18,623 nucleotides of DNA from Flavobacteriaceae bacterium (GTDB lineage: Bacteria; Bacteroidota; Bacteroidia; Flavobacteriales; Flavobacteriaceae): contig JABDPL010000298.1 in the NCBI GenBank assembly GCA_013042825.1, positions 1 to 18,623 of the forward strand, given 5' to 3'. Under the pieces are notes generated by a model. The model saw only the letters and a list, made by a program, of their open reading frames with translations, ran no database searches and was not told the DNA's origin. Positions 8,101-14,877 of the stretch are shown one piece after another (the first letter of the stretch is position 1; every line of letters starts with the position of its first letter). Made by a program: the position numbers and the translations under genes.

Positions 8101-8710
8101 CTCCACCGGTATGAACTTCACCGGCATTGACTATTAAAATTCCACAATTTGATGTTTCATTTGATATTTGCGCACCATTGGCAATTGTGACTTTACCGTT
8201 TTCATAAATTACCATTTTGGCAGTCCCGGTAATGTTCAGATCAGCTCCATTTTCCAACTCACCCACAACATGAATTTCCGAGGCTCCATTAGGCTGTAAT
8301 TGCCCGGGAACCCTGAGGAATCCAGTTTCATGCACATAGATATCTGTATCATCTATATCAGGATTAACAATAGTAAAATTGGCAGTCCCTTCAACTACGA
8401 TAATTGCATCGGTAAATTTCGGAACAGATCCGCTGAATGTAACGCCATCGGCTACGTATAAGGTGCCCTTGAACTTCGAGCTTCCAATGGTATCGGAGTT
8501 ATTCGCGAGAATGCAAACCGATTCTCCGGGTTCAATACTAACCGGAGCTAATATTGGGGTTCCCGAAGCATTTTCCCATCCTGAGGCTGTATATGTATAA
8601 GTACAGCTTGACGGGGCGCCCGGTGAATTAAAGGTATTGCTGTTACAGGTTTGAGCCTCCGTAAAGAAGCTAAACATAATCGCAAGTAAAGAAAGTATTG
8701 TTGTTTTCAT
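5105..8710 (-). CDS. Secreted LamG-domain protein with type IX secretion C-terminal domain
   Basis: A 1201-residue exported protein. Residues 1-19 are a signal peptide (cleavage before QTCNSN). Residues about 60-290 are short beta-rich repeats (GTANFTIVNPDID, GELENGADLNITG, GDLSFNGHTLF) that look like a beta-helix. Residues 341-505 form a LamG/concanavalin-like domain (ATLDFDGIDDYVQT ... DEWHHIAGSF ... LYIDGKLV ... GDIDEVRVFD). Residues about 565-990 are a module I associate with flavobacterial surface proteins (LIGNPYPSAIDAHKFID, YLWQHWGG, YIAPGQSFMAEV). The last ~75 residues are a type A T9SS sorting domain (LFVRGL, ISLTDMSGKTIQQF, ISSGIYMASVV, final KKIIID), so the product should pass the outer membrane by the type IX system. 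All nine Cys lie in residues 22-391. The ligand and role are unknown; adhesion or glycan binding is a guess. It is transcribed alone, with its own terminator. Confidence 0.93.
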   Translation of the reverse strand: MKTTILSLLAIMFSFFTEAQTCNSNTFNSPGAPSSCTYTYTASGWENASGTPILAPVSIEPGESVCILANNSDTIGSSKFKGTLYVADGVTFSGSVPKFTDAIIVVEGTANFTIVNPDIDDTDIYVHETGFLRVPGQLQPNGASEIHVVGELENGADLNITGTAKMVIYENGKVTIANGAQISNETSNCGILIVNAGEVHTGGGSSLVNLCSLFVREDLVLDGPYVNDGLIVVKGDLSFNGHTLFNNQTLMVKNLYLNNDDIVGNSKSSTLLVETQAEMVSGSSVTGHYFFDQDDGGGFDVVCASCTEEVNLLYDVDMSGTAAQLTADCGAGLKPNTIIEKATLDFDGIDDYVQTDEFIKGQSEVTIMAWVKADVANAGKPVTIAGEDITCRLYLGNGTPIFGIRTTSSASGVNVSGSPIAYDEWHHIAGSFSGTTGKMNLYIDGKLVKSTNSGLSGTITSTALSEGKFEIGRVSRAVADRQYFKGDIDEVRVFDQVLTTDQIQRMVYQEIQESTGNVRGSVIGKDVVDITSNTKVLWNNLVAYYPMTDIISYERTTDYSMYERFTTLHNITTFLEQTAPMPYETKQSGNWTTEATWLHGDVWDIEAVASNKDWSIVRVNSGDALATGNSHTNIGTIIEDGGSLTITGDKALTNSWYFELNGSIDLQGDSQLIQGEYSDLVTSANGKLLRRQDSNDNVYRYTYVSSPVGSQSATTLGNDNGNTNNANNTSFSLSMLKKGDGTPVQFTSAYNENGKMSTRWTYTFINGTTYYDWASLDPATAINPGEGYIHKGMGNGGATQEFLYEGRPNNGTILIAADDVDGDSGNESQPDVTQTTTLIGNPYPSAIDAHKFIDDNAAVIDGTLYLWQHWGGDSHILNEYEGGYATINKMTKIRAYQFVGKSGADNGSMDGTITPKQYIAPGQSFMAEVIADGNIEFNNAQRVYKRESVGETAFFRTSENDKATATERTTENDSTELKVLGLEFRMSNDLTREFVLGFSPETTMDFDYGYDAKMMAVKSDDMYTMWTDQKMIAQAYPEITTETEIPLHMVTTGAHTYELSATELTGFEDLDVYLWDKYNDTYFDLAAGGYYAFTSEAGEYTDRFAIVFETNDTLSEEEVMLEDTLIYYNTKLDKLFVRGLKENSKRISLTDMSGKTIQQFSDLSTSQLEDGLRITNISSGIYMASVVTDTNRIINKKIIID

Positions 8711-9197
8711 AAGTAGGTTAATTTGGGGATCAACACTGGTGTAAAAGTAATATTAGGTCACTGTTATTTATGAATTAAACTGTTTATGTGGGAAAATTCT
8801 CGTTATCATGTCATCCTTTTCCACAAAACGCCATTTTTGACGTTTAATTACCATCTGGGCAATTAATTCTTAACATTCTCTTTTTCAATATTTTAAACTG
8901 AATTACACAGAGGGAATGTTCAATTCAATAGACCTTCAAACGTTTAGACACCATTACTGGATTTACGTCACATCTATTTACGACTCATAGATGAATTTTG
9001 TTTAAAAAAACGAAAGAGATTACAAAATTTGTAAGTAAAATAAGACCGTTATTGGAATTAATTTGACTGTAATTCGTTGTTTTTAAAAATAGAATCGTCA
9101 GTATAAGAAGGTGAGATGGTCCCTAACAAACCGGGAGCAATAGCATCCGCCAATTCATCTCCGAATTGGAAGGATAATTGAAAATGTAGTAAATAAA
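8711..9197. other. 487-bp AT-rich intergenic region
   Basis: This gap lies between the end of radA and the start of the LamG/T9SS gene, both on the minus strand, so it must hold radA's 3' end and the promoter of the surface-protein gene. I found no exact TAnnTTTG box on either strand and no hairpin with a U-tract for radA. A 7-bp inverted repeat lies at 9150-9169. No protein-coding stretch of convincing length or composition is visible. Confidence 0.6.
9150..9169. repeat. Short inverted repeat downstream of radA
   Basis: CCAATTC (9150-9156) and GAATTGG (9163-9169) form a 7-bp stem with a 6-nt loop, about 30 nt past the radA stop codon. Neither strand has a T-run after it, so it is not a classical intrinsic terminator; it could protect the 3' end of the radA mRNA or be chance. 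Confidence 0.35.
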
Positions 9198-10547
9198 TTA
9201 TACCAACAGTTTATCAATACTTGCGAGTAGAATAATATCGATACCAAAATTGGTATGATCCAAGGTATTGAATTTGGATATGTATATTTTTTGAAAACCG
9301 AGTTTTTCAGCTTCTCTGATACGCTGTTCAATGCGGTTTACCGGCCGTATCTCACCCGAAAGCCCGATTTCACCAGCAAAACAACTGGTAGAAGGAATGG
9401 ATTCATCTGAATTGGAAGAGAGGATCGCTGCCACCACGGCCAGATCGATAGCAGGATCATCAACAGAAATACCTCCGGTGATATTCAGAAACACATCCTT
9501 TGATCCCAGGCGGAACCCTGCTCGTTTTTCCAATACAGCCAATAGCATATTTAGTCGTTTGGCATTGAAACCTGTAGTGCTTCGCTGTGGTGTTCCATAG
9601 ACCGCTGAACTGACCAGGGCCTGAACTTCTACCAACAAGGGCCGCATGCCTTCGAGCGTAACAGCGATTGCATTGCCGCTAAGTTCACCATCTTTTTTGC
9701 TTATCAATACTTCGGCCGGATTTTCAATACCGTGCAATCCGCTGCCCTTCATCTCGTAAATTCCCAACTCATTGGTCGATCCGAATCGGTTCTTATTGGC
9801 CCGAAGCACTCTGAAGGCATGATTGCGTTCCCCCTCGAACTGCAGCACCGTATCGACCATGTGCTCAAGGATCTTAGGACCGGCGATCTGCCCTTCCTTG
9901 GTAATATGGCCGATCAATAAAACCGGAACATTCGTCTGCTTTGCAAATTGAATCAGTTCCGCTGTACAAGCCTTTATCTGGGAAACACTACCGGCGGTTG
10001 AATCGATATAATCGGTATGCAGTGTCTGTATTGAATCTACGATCAGTATTTCAGGTTCTAATTGTTTTATATGATTGAAGATCTGCTGGGTATTGGTTTC
10101 GTTAAGGATAAAGCAATTCTCAGACTCGGGATAAACGCGCTCAGCGCGTAATTTTATCTGCTGCTGGCTTTCCTCTCCGGAAACATAAAGGGTTTTAACC
10201 GGTAATCTCAGGGCAATTTGAAGTAACAAGGTGCTCTTGCCAATACCCGGCTCTCCGCCAAGTAAGGTCACCGAGCCCTGAACCAGGCCACCACCGGTAA
10301 CGCGATTGAACTCCCCGTCGTAAGTTTTTAATCGTGCATCGGTTTCTGCCTCAATCTCGGCAATGCGTTTCGGACTGGCCTTTTTCCTGACTTCAATCGC
10401 ATCTTCGATCCATTGTGATTTCGATTCCTTTTGAACGATTTCCTCTACGATGGTGTTCCAAGATTTGCACGAGGAGCATTGCCCCTGCCATTTGGCAAAT
10501 TGAGAGCCGCAATTCTGGCAATAAAATGTAGTCTTGACCTTCGCCAT
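9198..10547 (-). CDS. radA: DNA repair protein RadA
   Basis: RadA (Sms) is a RecA-like hexameric ATPase that promotes branch migration and processing of recombination intermediates in DNA repair. All parts are present in 449 residues, the usual length: an N-terminal C4 zinc finger (Cys10, Cys13, Cys24, Cys27), Walker A GGEPGIGKST at 97-106, Walker B ending ILIVD171, the RadA-specific KNRFG motif at 252-256, and a C-terminal Lon-protease-like domain from about residue 290 (HGIENPAEVLIS, GEIGLSGEIRPV), which in this family is structural. The ATG at 10547 directly abuts the TAA of the upstream esterase-fold gene (TAAATG, no gap), so translation of the two is probably coupled by re-initiation. 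It appears to be the last gene of the panC-panD run. Confidence 0.97.
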   Translation of the reverse strand: MAKVKTTFYCQNCGSQFAKWQGQCSSCKSWNTIVEEIVQKESKSQWIEDAIEVRKKASPKRIAEIEAETDARLKTYDGEFNRVTGGGLVQGSVTLLGGEPGIGKSTLLLQIALRLPVKTLYVSGEESQQQIKLRAERVYPESENCFILNETNTQQIFNHIKQLEPEILIVDSIQTLHTDYIDSTAGSVSQIKACTAELIQFAKQTNVPVLLIGHITKEGQIAGPKILEHMVDTVLQFEGERNHAFRVLRANKNRFGSTNELGIYEMKGSGLHGIENPAEVLISKKDGELSGNAIAVTLEGMRPLLVEVQALVSSAVYGTPQRSTTGFNAKRLNMLLAVLEKRAGFRLGSKDVFLNITGGISVDDPAIDLAVVAAILSSNSDESIPSTSCFAGEIGLSGEIRPVNRIEQRIREAEKLGFQKIYISKFNTLDHTNFGIDIILLASIDKLLV

Positions 10548-11708
10548 TTAATATCCGAAATCGGCTTTTATGGCATCGGCTTTCTCCAGCATGAGGTCCT
10601 TGGTTATACCGCCGATCTCCTCCAGAATATATGCAGAACGATAGGTGCGCATGGCCTTCTTGGGTTCACCTGTTTCCTCATAAAACCTGGCGAGGTAATA
10701 ATTCCCCAAAAGGGTATCGGGATATTGTTTACGCGCTATTTTGCCGAGTTCCTCGTAGTATTCGAAGGATTTATTCTTCTCGATCGCCGCTTCTATAGCT
10801 TTGATATCATTGATTAGGATCTGTTTATCCAATCCGAATCGTTCCTTAATGATCTGGTATTTTTCCAGTAGGTATGTTACCGGCGAGGATTTCAGCGGTA
10901 ATATCCTTTCTGTAAATTCGGTTTTACTGATGGGTTGAAAAACATAAAAGATACTTTCAAGGGCCCTGGGTAAAGCATATGCGGGATTGGAGTAATGGGT
11001 TGGGCCTTCAAAATTATCGAAGGTGTAAATAAAACTCTCATTGTTCAATTCAGCCAAACTTGCATTCAATGCACTCGCATCTTCCTTTACAGGTTTAAGA
11101 TCCTGATCGGAGGTAGCCACATAATAGAAGGTCTTAGACTGCACCTGTGATGCGCGCTCAGGAATATAATCGAGCATATCAGGCGCTAACAGAGGACTCA
11201 TATTAATAAAACCCTGAAATATGGGCTTATCCTTTAAGAGGTAATAATTGATAAAATTTGCAGACTCGCCATGACCCACAGCCACGCGAAAATCAGCTAC
11301 CCTGTAATTACTTTCCATGAATGGGAGTAATTCCATTCCGATGAATTCGAAGAAATCAGCGCCATCCTCAATAGGAAGGGAATTCTGTTCAGAATAATAA
11401 TTGTCTCTATCCCTGGTATCTACCTGGTTTATGCCAACCACCAAAACTTCGGGCATATCCTCCCAGTAGGAAAAGTAATCAACATTTCCCGAAACGATCT
11501 CAAACAGGTAATCGCCATCAAATACCACAAATAACGGATATGTTTTTTCTTTATTCTTGTCGTAATTCCGCGGCAGTTGAATTTTGATCTCCCGTGTATC
11601 GCCCAGTTTATACGAATCAAAATTTTCGTAGATCGTTTGCCCAAAAGACAGGCTAATGCTCAATTGAATGAGTAAAATAAATTTGAGGTGTTTTGCTTTC
11701 ATGATCAT
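10548..11708 (-). CDS. Esterase D/Fes-like alpha/beta-hydrolase-fold protein, catalytic Ser missing
   Basis: A 386-residue exported protein. A signal peptide (about 1-24, ending SFGQ) precedes an alpha/beta-hydrolase domain of the putative esterase type (PF00756-like): IKIQLPRNYD, YPLFVVFDGDYLF, VVGINQVDTRDRDNYY and FQGFINMSPLLAPD all fit. The nucleophile elbow, expected as GHSxGG, reads Gly145-His146-Gly147-Glu148-Ser149-Ala150, so Gly replaces the nucleophilic Ser; Ser149 sits two residues late. The expected His is present (THYSNP, His238). Residues about 315-375 look like one or two TPR repeats (YYEELGKIARKQYPD, LGNYYLARFYEETGEPKKAM). It is therefore probably a binding protein rather than an active esterase. 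ATG at 11708 is annotated; ATG at 11702 (MKAKHLKF) is equally plausible. It follows the YbhN-like gene by 60 nt and abuts radA. Confidence 0.85.
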   Translation of the reverse strand: MIMKAKHLKFILLIQLSISLSFGQTIYENFDSYKLGDTREIKIQLPRNYDKNKEKTYPLFVVFDGDYLFEIVSGNVDYFSYWEDMPEVLVVGINQVDTRDRDNYYSEQNSLPIEDGADFFEFIGMELLPFMESNYRVADFRVAVGHGESANFINYYLLKDKPIFQGFINMSPLLAPDMLDYIPERASQVQSKTFYYVATSDQDLKPVKEDASALNASLAELNNESFIYTFDNFEGPTHYSNPAYALPRALESIFYVFQPISKTEFTERILPLKSSPVTYLLEKYQIIKERFGLDKQILINDIKAIEAAIEKNKSFEYYEELGKIARKQYPDTLLGNYYLARFYEETGEPKKAMRTYRSAYILEEIGGITKDLMLEKADAIKADFGY

Positions 11709-11768
11709 TAGATTAGCTGGTACAAGGTAATAAAACCTTATAATTTTCTAAAGGTGATGGATTTTGGT

Positions 11769-12734
11769 CTATGTTTTTCGTTTTGATTTTCTATTGAATA
11801 TCGGTAAAAATACCAATGAAAGACCGCCCAGGAGTATGATCATCAGGGTTTGTGATGACCACATGATCCAACCAAAGGCAATGCTGGGTTCCTTTGCTAT
11901 TCCAAAAAGTGCAAATGCGGCAAAGATGGCTACAGGGTAAGCCCCGATTCCACCATTGGTTGCAGCAATACTGAAACTGGCAGAAATAAAGCCTATCAGG
12001 ATAGCAGCTAAGGGGATGTTCGCAGTTTCCTCAAGAGAGAATGAGGTCACATAAAACATCATTAGATACATTACCCATATAAAAATAGTGTGAAAAATAA
12101 ATGCCCATTTTTGTTTCATTCGGAAAATACTGAGTATGCCCTCAACAAGTCCTTGTAAAAAGGCCTTAATCCGTTTAGCAATACCGGTTTGACTTTGGCG
12201 AACGAATAATACAACTCCTGCAAATAACAGTATAAGAACAACCAGGCCACCGATTATTTTTCCGGGATCAAACCGTTCAGAAAAAAACGTATAAATAAAA
12301 TCGAATTCCAGGAAAAGAGTTGAAACGATAATTACAGCCATGACAACCATATCGGCAACCCGCTCGGCAACTATAGTCCCAAAGGCCTTTTCAAAAGGCA
12401 CACCCTCATAATTTGTTATTATCGACGCCCGTGATATCTCCCCGGCCCTTGGAATGGTGTAATTTATCAGGTATGCTGCGAATACCGACATGATACTGTT
12501 TGGTAATCGCAGATGATATCCCATGGGCTCGACCATGAACTTCCAGCGATAGGCTCTGGATAAATGACTGAGAATACCGAGCACAACACCAAAGCCTATC
12601 CATGTATATTCGGCTCCCTTAAAGTATTCAAGAAGCGTAGGTAATGATATCTGCGCAATGGAATACCAGACCAAAGCCACACCCAATGCCAAGGGCAGTG
12701 TTAGTTTAAGAATGCTTTTAAGCTTGGTGCTCAA
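11769..12734 (-). CDS. YbhN/MprF-TM-type flippase-like membrane protein (lysylphosphatidylglycerol synthase TM region family)
   Basis: A 321-residue integral membrane protein of the PF03706 (UPF0104/YbhN) family, whose members resemble the flippase half of MprF and are thought to move lipids or lipid-linked molecules across the inner membrane. About eight hydrophobic segments are visible (near residues 12-28, 44-58, 80-94, 126-142, 160-178, 210-232, 240-280 and 286-312). Family motifs are PRAGEISRA at 95-103, AERVADM at 123-129 and NGGIGAYP at 260-267. No aminoacyl-transferase domain follows, so it is not a full MprF. The start must be TTG at 12734: an in-frame stop lies four codons upstream and the next Met is at residue 67, past the first helices. 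It begins 4 nt after the panD stop, so translational coupling is likely. The substrate is unknown. Confidence 0.9.
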   Translation of the reverse strand: MSTKLKSILKLTLPLALGVALVWYSIAQISLPTLLEYFKGAEYTWIGFGVVLGILSHLSRAYRWKFMVEPMGYHLRLPNSIMSVFAAYLINYTIPRAGEISRASIITNYEGVPFEKAFGTIVAERVADMVVMAVIIVSTLFLEFDFIYTFFSERFDPGKIIGGLVVLILLFAGVVLFVRQSQTGIAKRIKAFLQGLVEGILSIFRMKQKWAFIFHTIFIWVMYLMMFYVTSFSLEETANIPLAAILIGFISASFSIAATNGGIGAYPVAIFAAFALFGIAKEPSIAFGWIMWSSQTLMIILLGGLSLVFLPIFNRKSKRKT

Positions 12735-12738
12735 GGCT

Positions 12739-13089
12739 TTATTTTAACAAATTGGTTGTCTCATCCGGAAATACCAGGGCCGGTTTGAAGGTTTTGGCCT
12801 CTTCAATGTCCATAATTGCATAGGTGATCAGTATCAGGGTATCTCCCACCGACACCTTTCTTGCAGCAGCACCATTGAGGGTGATCTCTCCACTGCCACG
12901 AGTACCCGGAATCACATAGGTTTCCAGTCGTTCACCATTATCGTTATTCACGATCTGGATTTTTTCACCCTGTATGATATTGGCCGCATCCATCAGGTCC
13001 TCATCAATGGTGACACTCCCGATATAATTTAAATCTGCACCTGTTACCTTAACACGGTGGATCTTAGATTTTACGACTTGGATTTGCAT
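12739..13089 (-). CDS. panD: Aspartate 1-decarboxylase (pyruvoyl-dependent)
   Basis: Decarboxylates L-aspartate to beta-alanine, which PanC then joins to pantoate to make pantothenate (vitamin B5, coenzyme A precursor). The 116-residue proenzyme has the self-cleavage site Gly24-Ser25 (NYIGSVTID), which yields the pyruvoyl group from Ser25. The known functional residues are at their E. coli positions: Lys9, Tyr22, Arg54, Thr57, Tyr58 and Asn72. Length is close to the E. coli enzyme (126 aa). It lies 13 nt downstream of panC and 4 nt upstream of the YbhN-like gene, in one probable transcription unit. Confidence 0.97.
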   Translation of the reverse strand: MQIQVVKSKIHRVKVTGADLNYIGSVTIDEDLMDAANIIQGEKIQIVNNDNGERLETYVIPGTRGSGEITLNGAAARKVSVGDTLILITYAIMDIEEAKTFKPALVFPDETTNLLK

Positions 13090-13102
13090 AGGGCAAAGGT
13101 AA

Positions 13103-13972
13103 TTAATTTAGTGCGATGTTATCGATCAATCGTACATCTCCGGCATAGGCCGCGATAAACGCACGGTATTTTTTTTTCTTTGATTTTCGTTTAACCGGAT
13201 TTAGGGTATTGGCTTCTGCAATAATGAAATATTCGAGTTCCAACGCAGCGATCTTCGCAAATCGGGCTTCTACCCATTCCGTCACCTTAGCTGCACTTAT
13301 TGTGCCAAATTTTACCTTTGATTCCTTAAGAATTTCATAAATCAGCGGTGCCTTTTCCCTGTGTTTTCGCGACAATCGTAAATTCCGTGAACTCATAGCA
13401 AGGCCATCAGCTTCGCGCTTGATCTCGCAACCCACAACCTCTACAGGCAACTTCAATTGTTTTACAAGGGACTTGATAATTAACAGTTGTTGAAAATCTT
13501 TTTTTCCAAAATAGGCGCGCCTGGGTTTTACTATTTGGAACAGGCGGTGGACAACCGTTGCCACACCGTCAAAATGTCCGGGTCTGAACTTGCCTTCCAT
13601 GGCATGTTCCAATCCATTAAATGAAAACTTTTCAGATGTAACAGCATTTCCGTAGATATCGTCAACAGCAGGTGCAAAAATCAGGACACGATCATCCTTT
13701 AAACTTTCAAGCGTTTCGACATCACGATCTAAAGTCCTGGGATATTTTTTCAGATCTTTATGATTATTGAATTGAGTAGGATTAACAAAAATGCTCACGA
13801 CCACAAGGTCATTTTCTTTGAGGGCTCTTTGAACCAGGGACAGATGTCCGTCATGCAAGGCACCCATAGTGGGGACGAATCCGATATTCTGTTCTTGATT
13901 TCGATGATCAGATAGAATTCCTGATAATTTTTTTTTGTCTTGAAGTACTCGCAAAAATCGGATTTTTAACAT
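13103..13972 (-). CDS. panC: Pantothenate synthetase (pantoate-beta-alanine ligase)
   Basis: Condenses pantoate with beta-alanine, using ATP via a pantoyl-adenylate, the last step of pantothenate synthesis. The 289-residue cytoplasmic protein matches the family's usual length. Motifs: PTMGALHDGH at 34-43 (the HIGH-like ATP-binding motif), SIFVNPTQF at 60-68, FRPGHFDGVATVV at 129-141, YFGKKDFQQ at 154-162 and MSSRNLRL at 193-200 (the KMSKS-like loop). The annotated start is ATG at 13972. A perfect TATGTTTG -7 box at 13977-13984 leaves almost no room for a leader, so the mRNA may be leaderless; an alternative is TTG at codon 7, which would give a start nearer to typical PanC N termini. Two runs of nine A occur in the coding strand (codons 13-15 and about 266-268). 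First gene of the panC-panD-ybhN-like-esterase-radA run. Confidence 0.96.
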   Translation of the reverse strand: MLKIRFLRVLQDKKKLSGILSDHRNQEQNIGFVPTMGALHDGHLSLVQRALKENDLVVVSIFVNPTQFNNHKDLKKYPRTLDRDVETLESLKDDRVLIFAPAVDDIYGNAVTSEKFSFNGLEHAMEGKFRPGHFDGVATVVHRLFQIVKPRRAYFGKKDFQQLLIIKSLVKQLKLPVEVVGCEIKREADGLAMSSRNLRLSRKHREKAPLIYEILKESKVKFGTISAAKVTEWVEARFAKIAALELEYFIIAEANTLNPVKRKSKKKKYRAFIAAYAGDVRLIDNIALN

Positions 13973-13976
13973 CGTG

Positions 13977-13984
13977 CAAACATA
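13977..13984 (-). promoter_or_regulatory. -7 box of the panC promoter
   Basis: TATGTTTG on the minus strand is an exact match to the Bacteroidota consensus TAnnTTTG. It ends 4 nt before the panC ATG at 13972, so the transcription start would fall at or very near the start codon. No TTG -33 element is obvious. Confidence 0.6.
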
Positions 13985-14014
13985 AGATAATACGGTAAAT
14001 CTGCATAATTTTTG

Positions 14015-14022
14015 TAATTTTG
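14015..14022 (+). promoter_or_regulatory. -7 box of the glycogen-synthase-like/DUF4270/glmS promoter
   Basis: TAATTTTG is an exact match to TAnnTTTG, inside the AT-rich stretch upstream of the plus-strand genes. The start of transcription would be near 14026-14030, leaving a leader of about 30 nt to the ATG at 14059. The box overlaps an alternative upstream ATG at 14020, which argues for the later start. It stands back-to-back with the panC box, 30 bp apart. Confidence 0.62.
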
Positions 14023-14058
14023 CATGTTTTTTATTCTAAAATTGAAGCCCGATACCAT

Positions 14059-14868
14059 ATGAAAGACAAGAGAATATTATATGTGTCCTCCGAAGTTGTG
14101 CCTTACCTTCCCGAGACTGAAATCTCATCAATGTCGTTTGAAGCCCCTAGAATGGTGAATAAACAAGGCGGACAGATACGTATTTTCATGCCCAGGTATG
14201 GTAATATTAACGAGCGTCGCCATCAACTTCATGAAGTGATACGCTTGTCTGGGATCAACCTGGTGATCAATGATCTCGATATGCCGTTGATCATCAAGGT
14301 CGCCTCAATTCCGAAGGAACGCATTCAGGTCTACTTTATAGATAATGAAGAGTATTTCAAACGAAAAGCCACCCTTACCGATGAGGATGGCAATCTTTTC
14401 CCTGATAATGATGAGCGCGCTATCTTTTTTGCCAAGGGTGTTATTGAGACGGTCAAAAAATTAAACTGGGCCCCCGACATCATTCACGTGCATGGCTGGC
14501 TAGCTTCATTGCTCCCGTTATACCTGAGAGAATATTACAAGGACGAGCCTTTGTTTTCCGAAAGTAAAATAGTTACTTCAGTATACAATCAAACCTTTGA
14601 TGAGACGTTAAACAAGGACATGGTTAACAAGATCAAATTCGATAATATTGAGGAGAAAAGCATCGGTATTCTGAAAGAGCCCAATTATATCAATTTGATG
14701 AAAATCGCCATAGATTATTCCGATGCGTTGATGATAGGATCAGAGGATATTCCGCCTGAACTGTCGAAATATCTGAAATCGAGTAAAAAGCCAACCCTGG
14801 ATTTTTATGATCTGGATTCTTTTGCCGAACCATACACCGATTTCTATAAGACTGAAGTCTTAACCTAA
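14059..14868 (+). CDS. Half-length glycogen/starch-synthase-like protein (GT5 N-terminal domain only)
   Basis: A 269-residue protein resembling only the N-terminal Rossmann half of glycogen synthase (PF08323, GT5): RILYVSSEVVPYL at 5-17, VNKQGGQIRIFMPRYGNI at 33-50, DNDERAIFFAKGVIE at 116-130 and PDIIHVHGWLASLLPLYL at 139-156. Full GlgA is about 480 aa; the C-terminal nucleotide-sugar domain is absent and the frame ends in a normal stop 9 nt before the next gene, so this is not a recent truncation. The KxGGL loop that binds ADP-glucose is replaced by LPETEIS at 17-23. Glycogen synthesis is therefore doubtful; a regulatory or scaffolding role is possible but unproven. ATG at 14059 is chosen over 14020, because the latter overlaps the -7 box and MKDKRILYV fits the family's N terminus. 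First gene of the unit with DUF4270 and glmS. Confidence 0.85.
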   Translation: MKDKRILYVSSEVVPYLPETEISSMSFEAPRMVNKQGGQIRIFMPRYGNINERRHQLHEVIRLSGINLVINDLDMPLIIKVASIPKERIQVYFIDNEEYFKRKATLTDEDGNLFPDNDERAIFFAKGVIETVKKLNWAPDIIHVHGWLASLLPLYLREYYKDEPLFSESKIVTSVYNQTFDETLNKDMVNKIKFDNIEEKSIGILKEPNYINLMKIAIDYSDALMIGSEDIPPELSKYLKSSKKPTLDFYDLDSFAEPYTDFYKTEVLT

Positions 14869-14877
14869 GTTGACCCC

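Noticed and set aside
8824..8842. AAACG ... CGTTT inverted repeat in the gap upstream of the LamG gene
   Set aside because: Only 5 bp of stem with a 10-nt loop and no U-tract; expected by chance in AT-rich DNA.
9116..9181. A 21-codon plus-strand frame preceded by AAGAAGGTGAG
   Set aside because: The Shine-Dalgarno-like string is tempting, but such sites are rarely used in Bacteroidota, the peptide has no recognisable feature, and no promoter is visible.
13928..13936. Runs of nine A in the panC coding strand (also at 13169-13177) as a phase-variation switch
   Set aside because: A comparable nine-A run occurs in glmS near 16641, and Lys-rich codons in an AT-rich genome explain all three; nothing suggests selected slippage.
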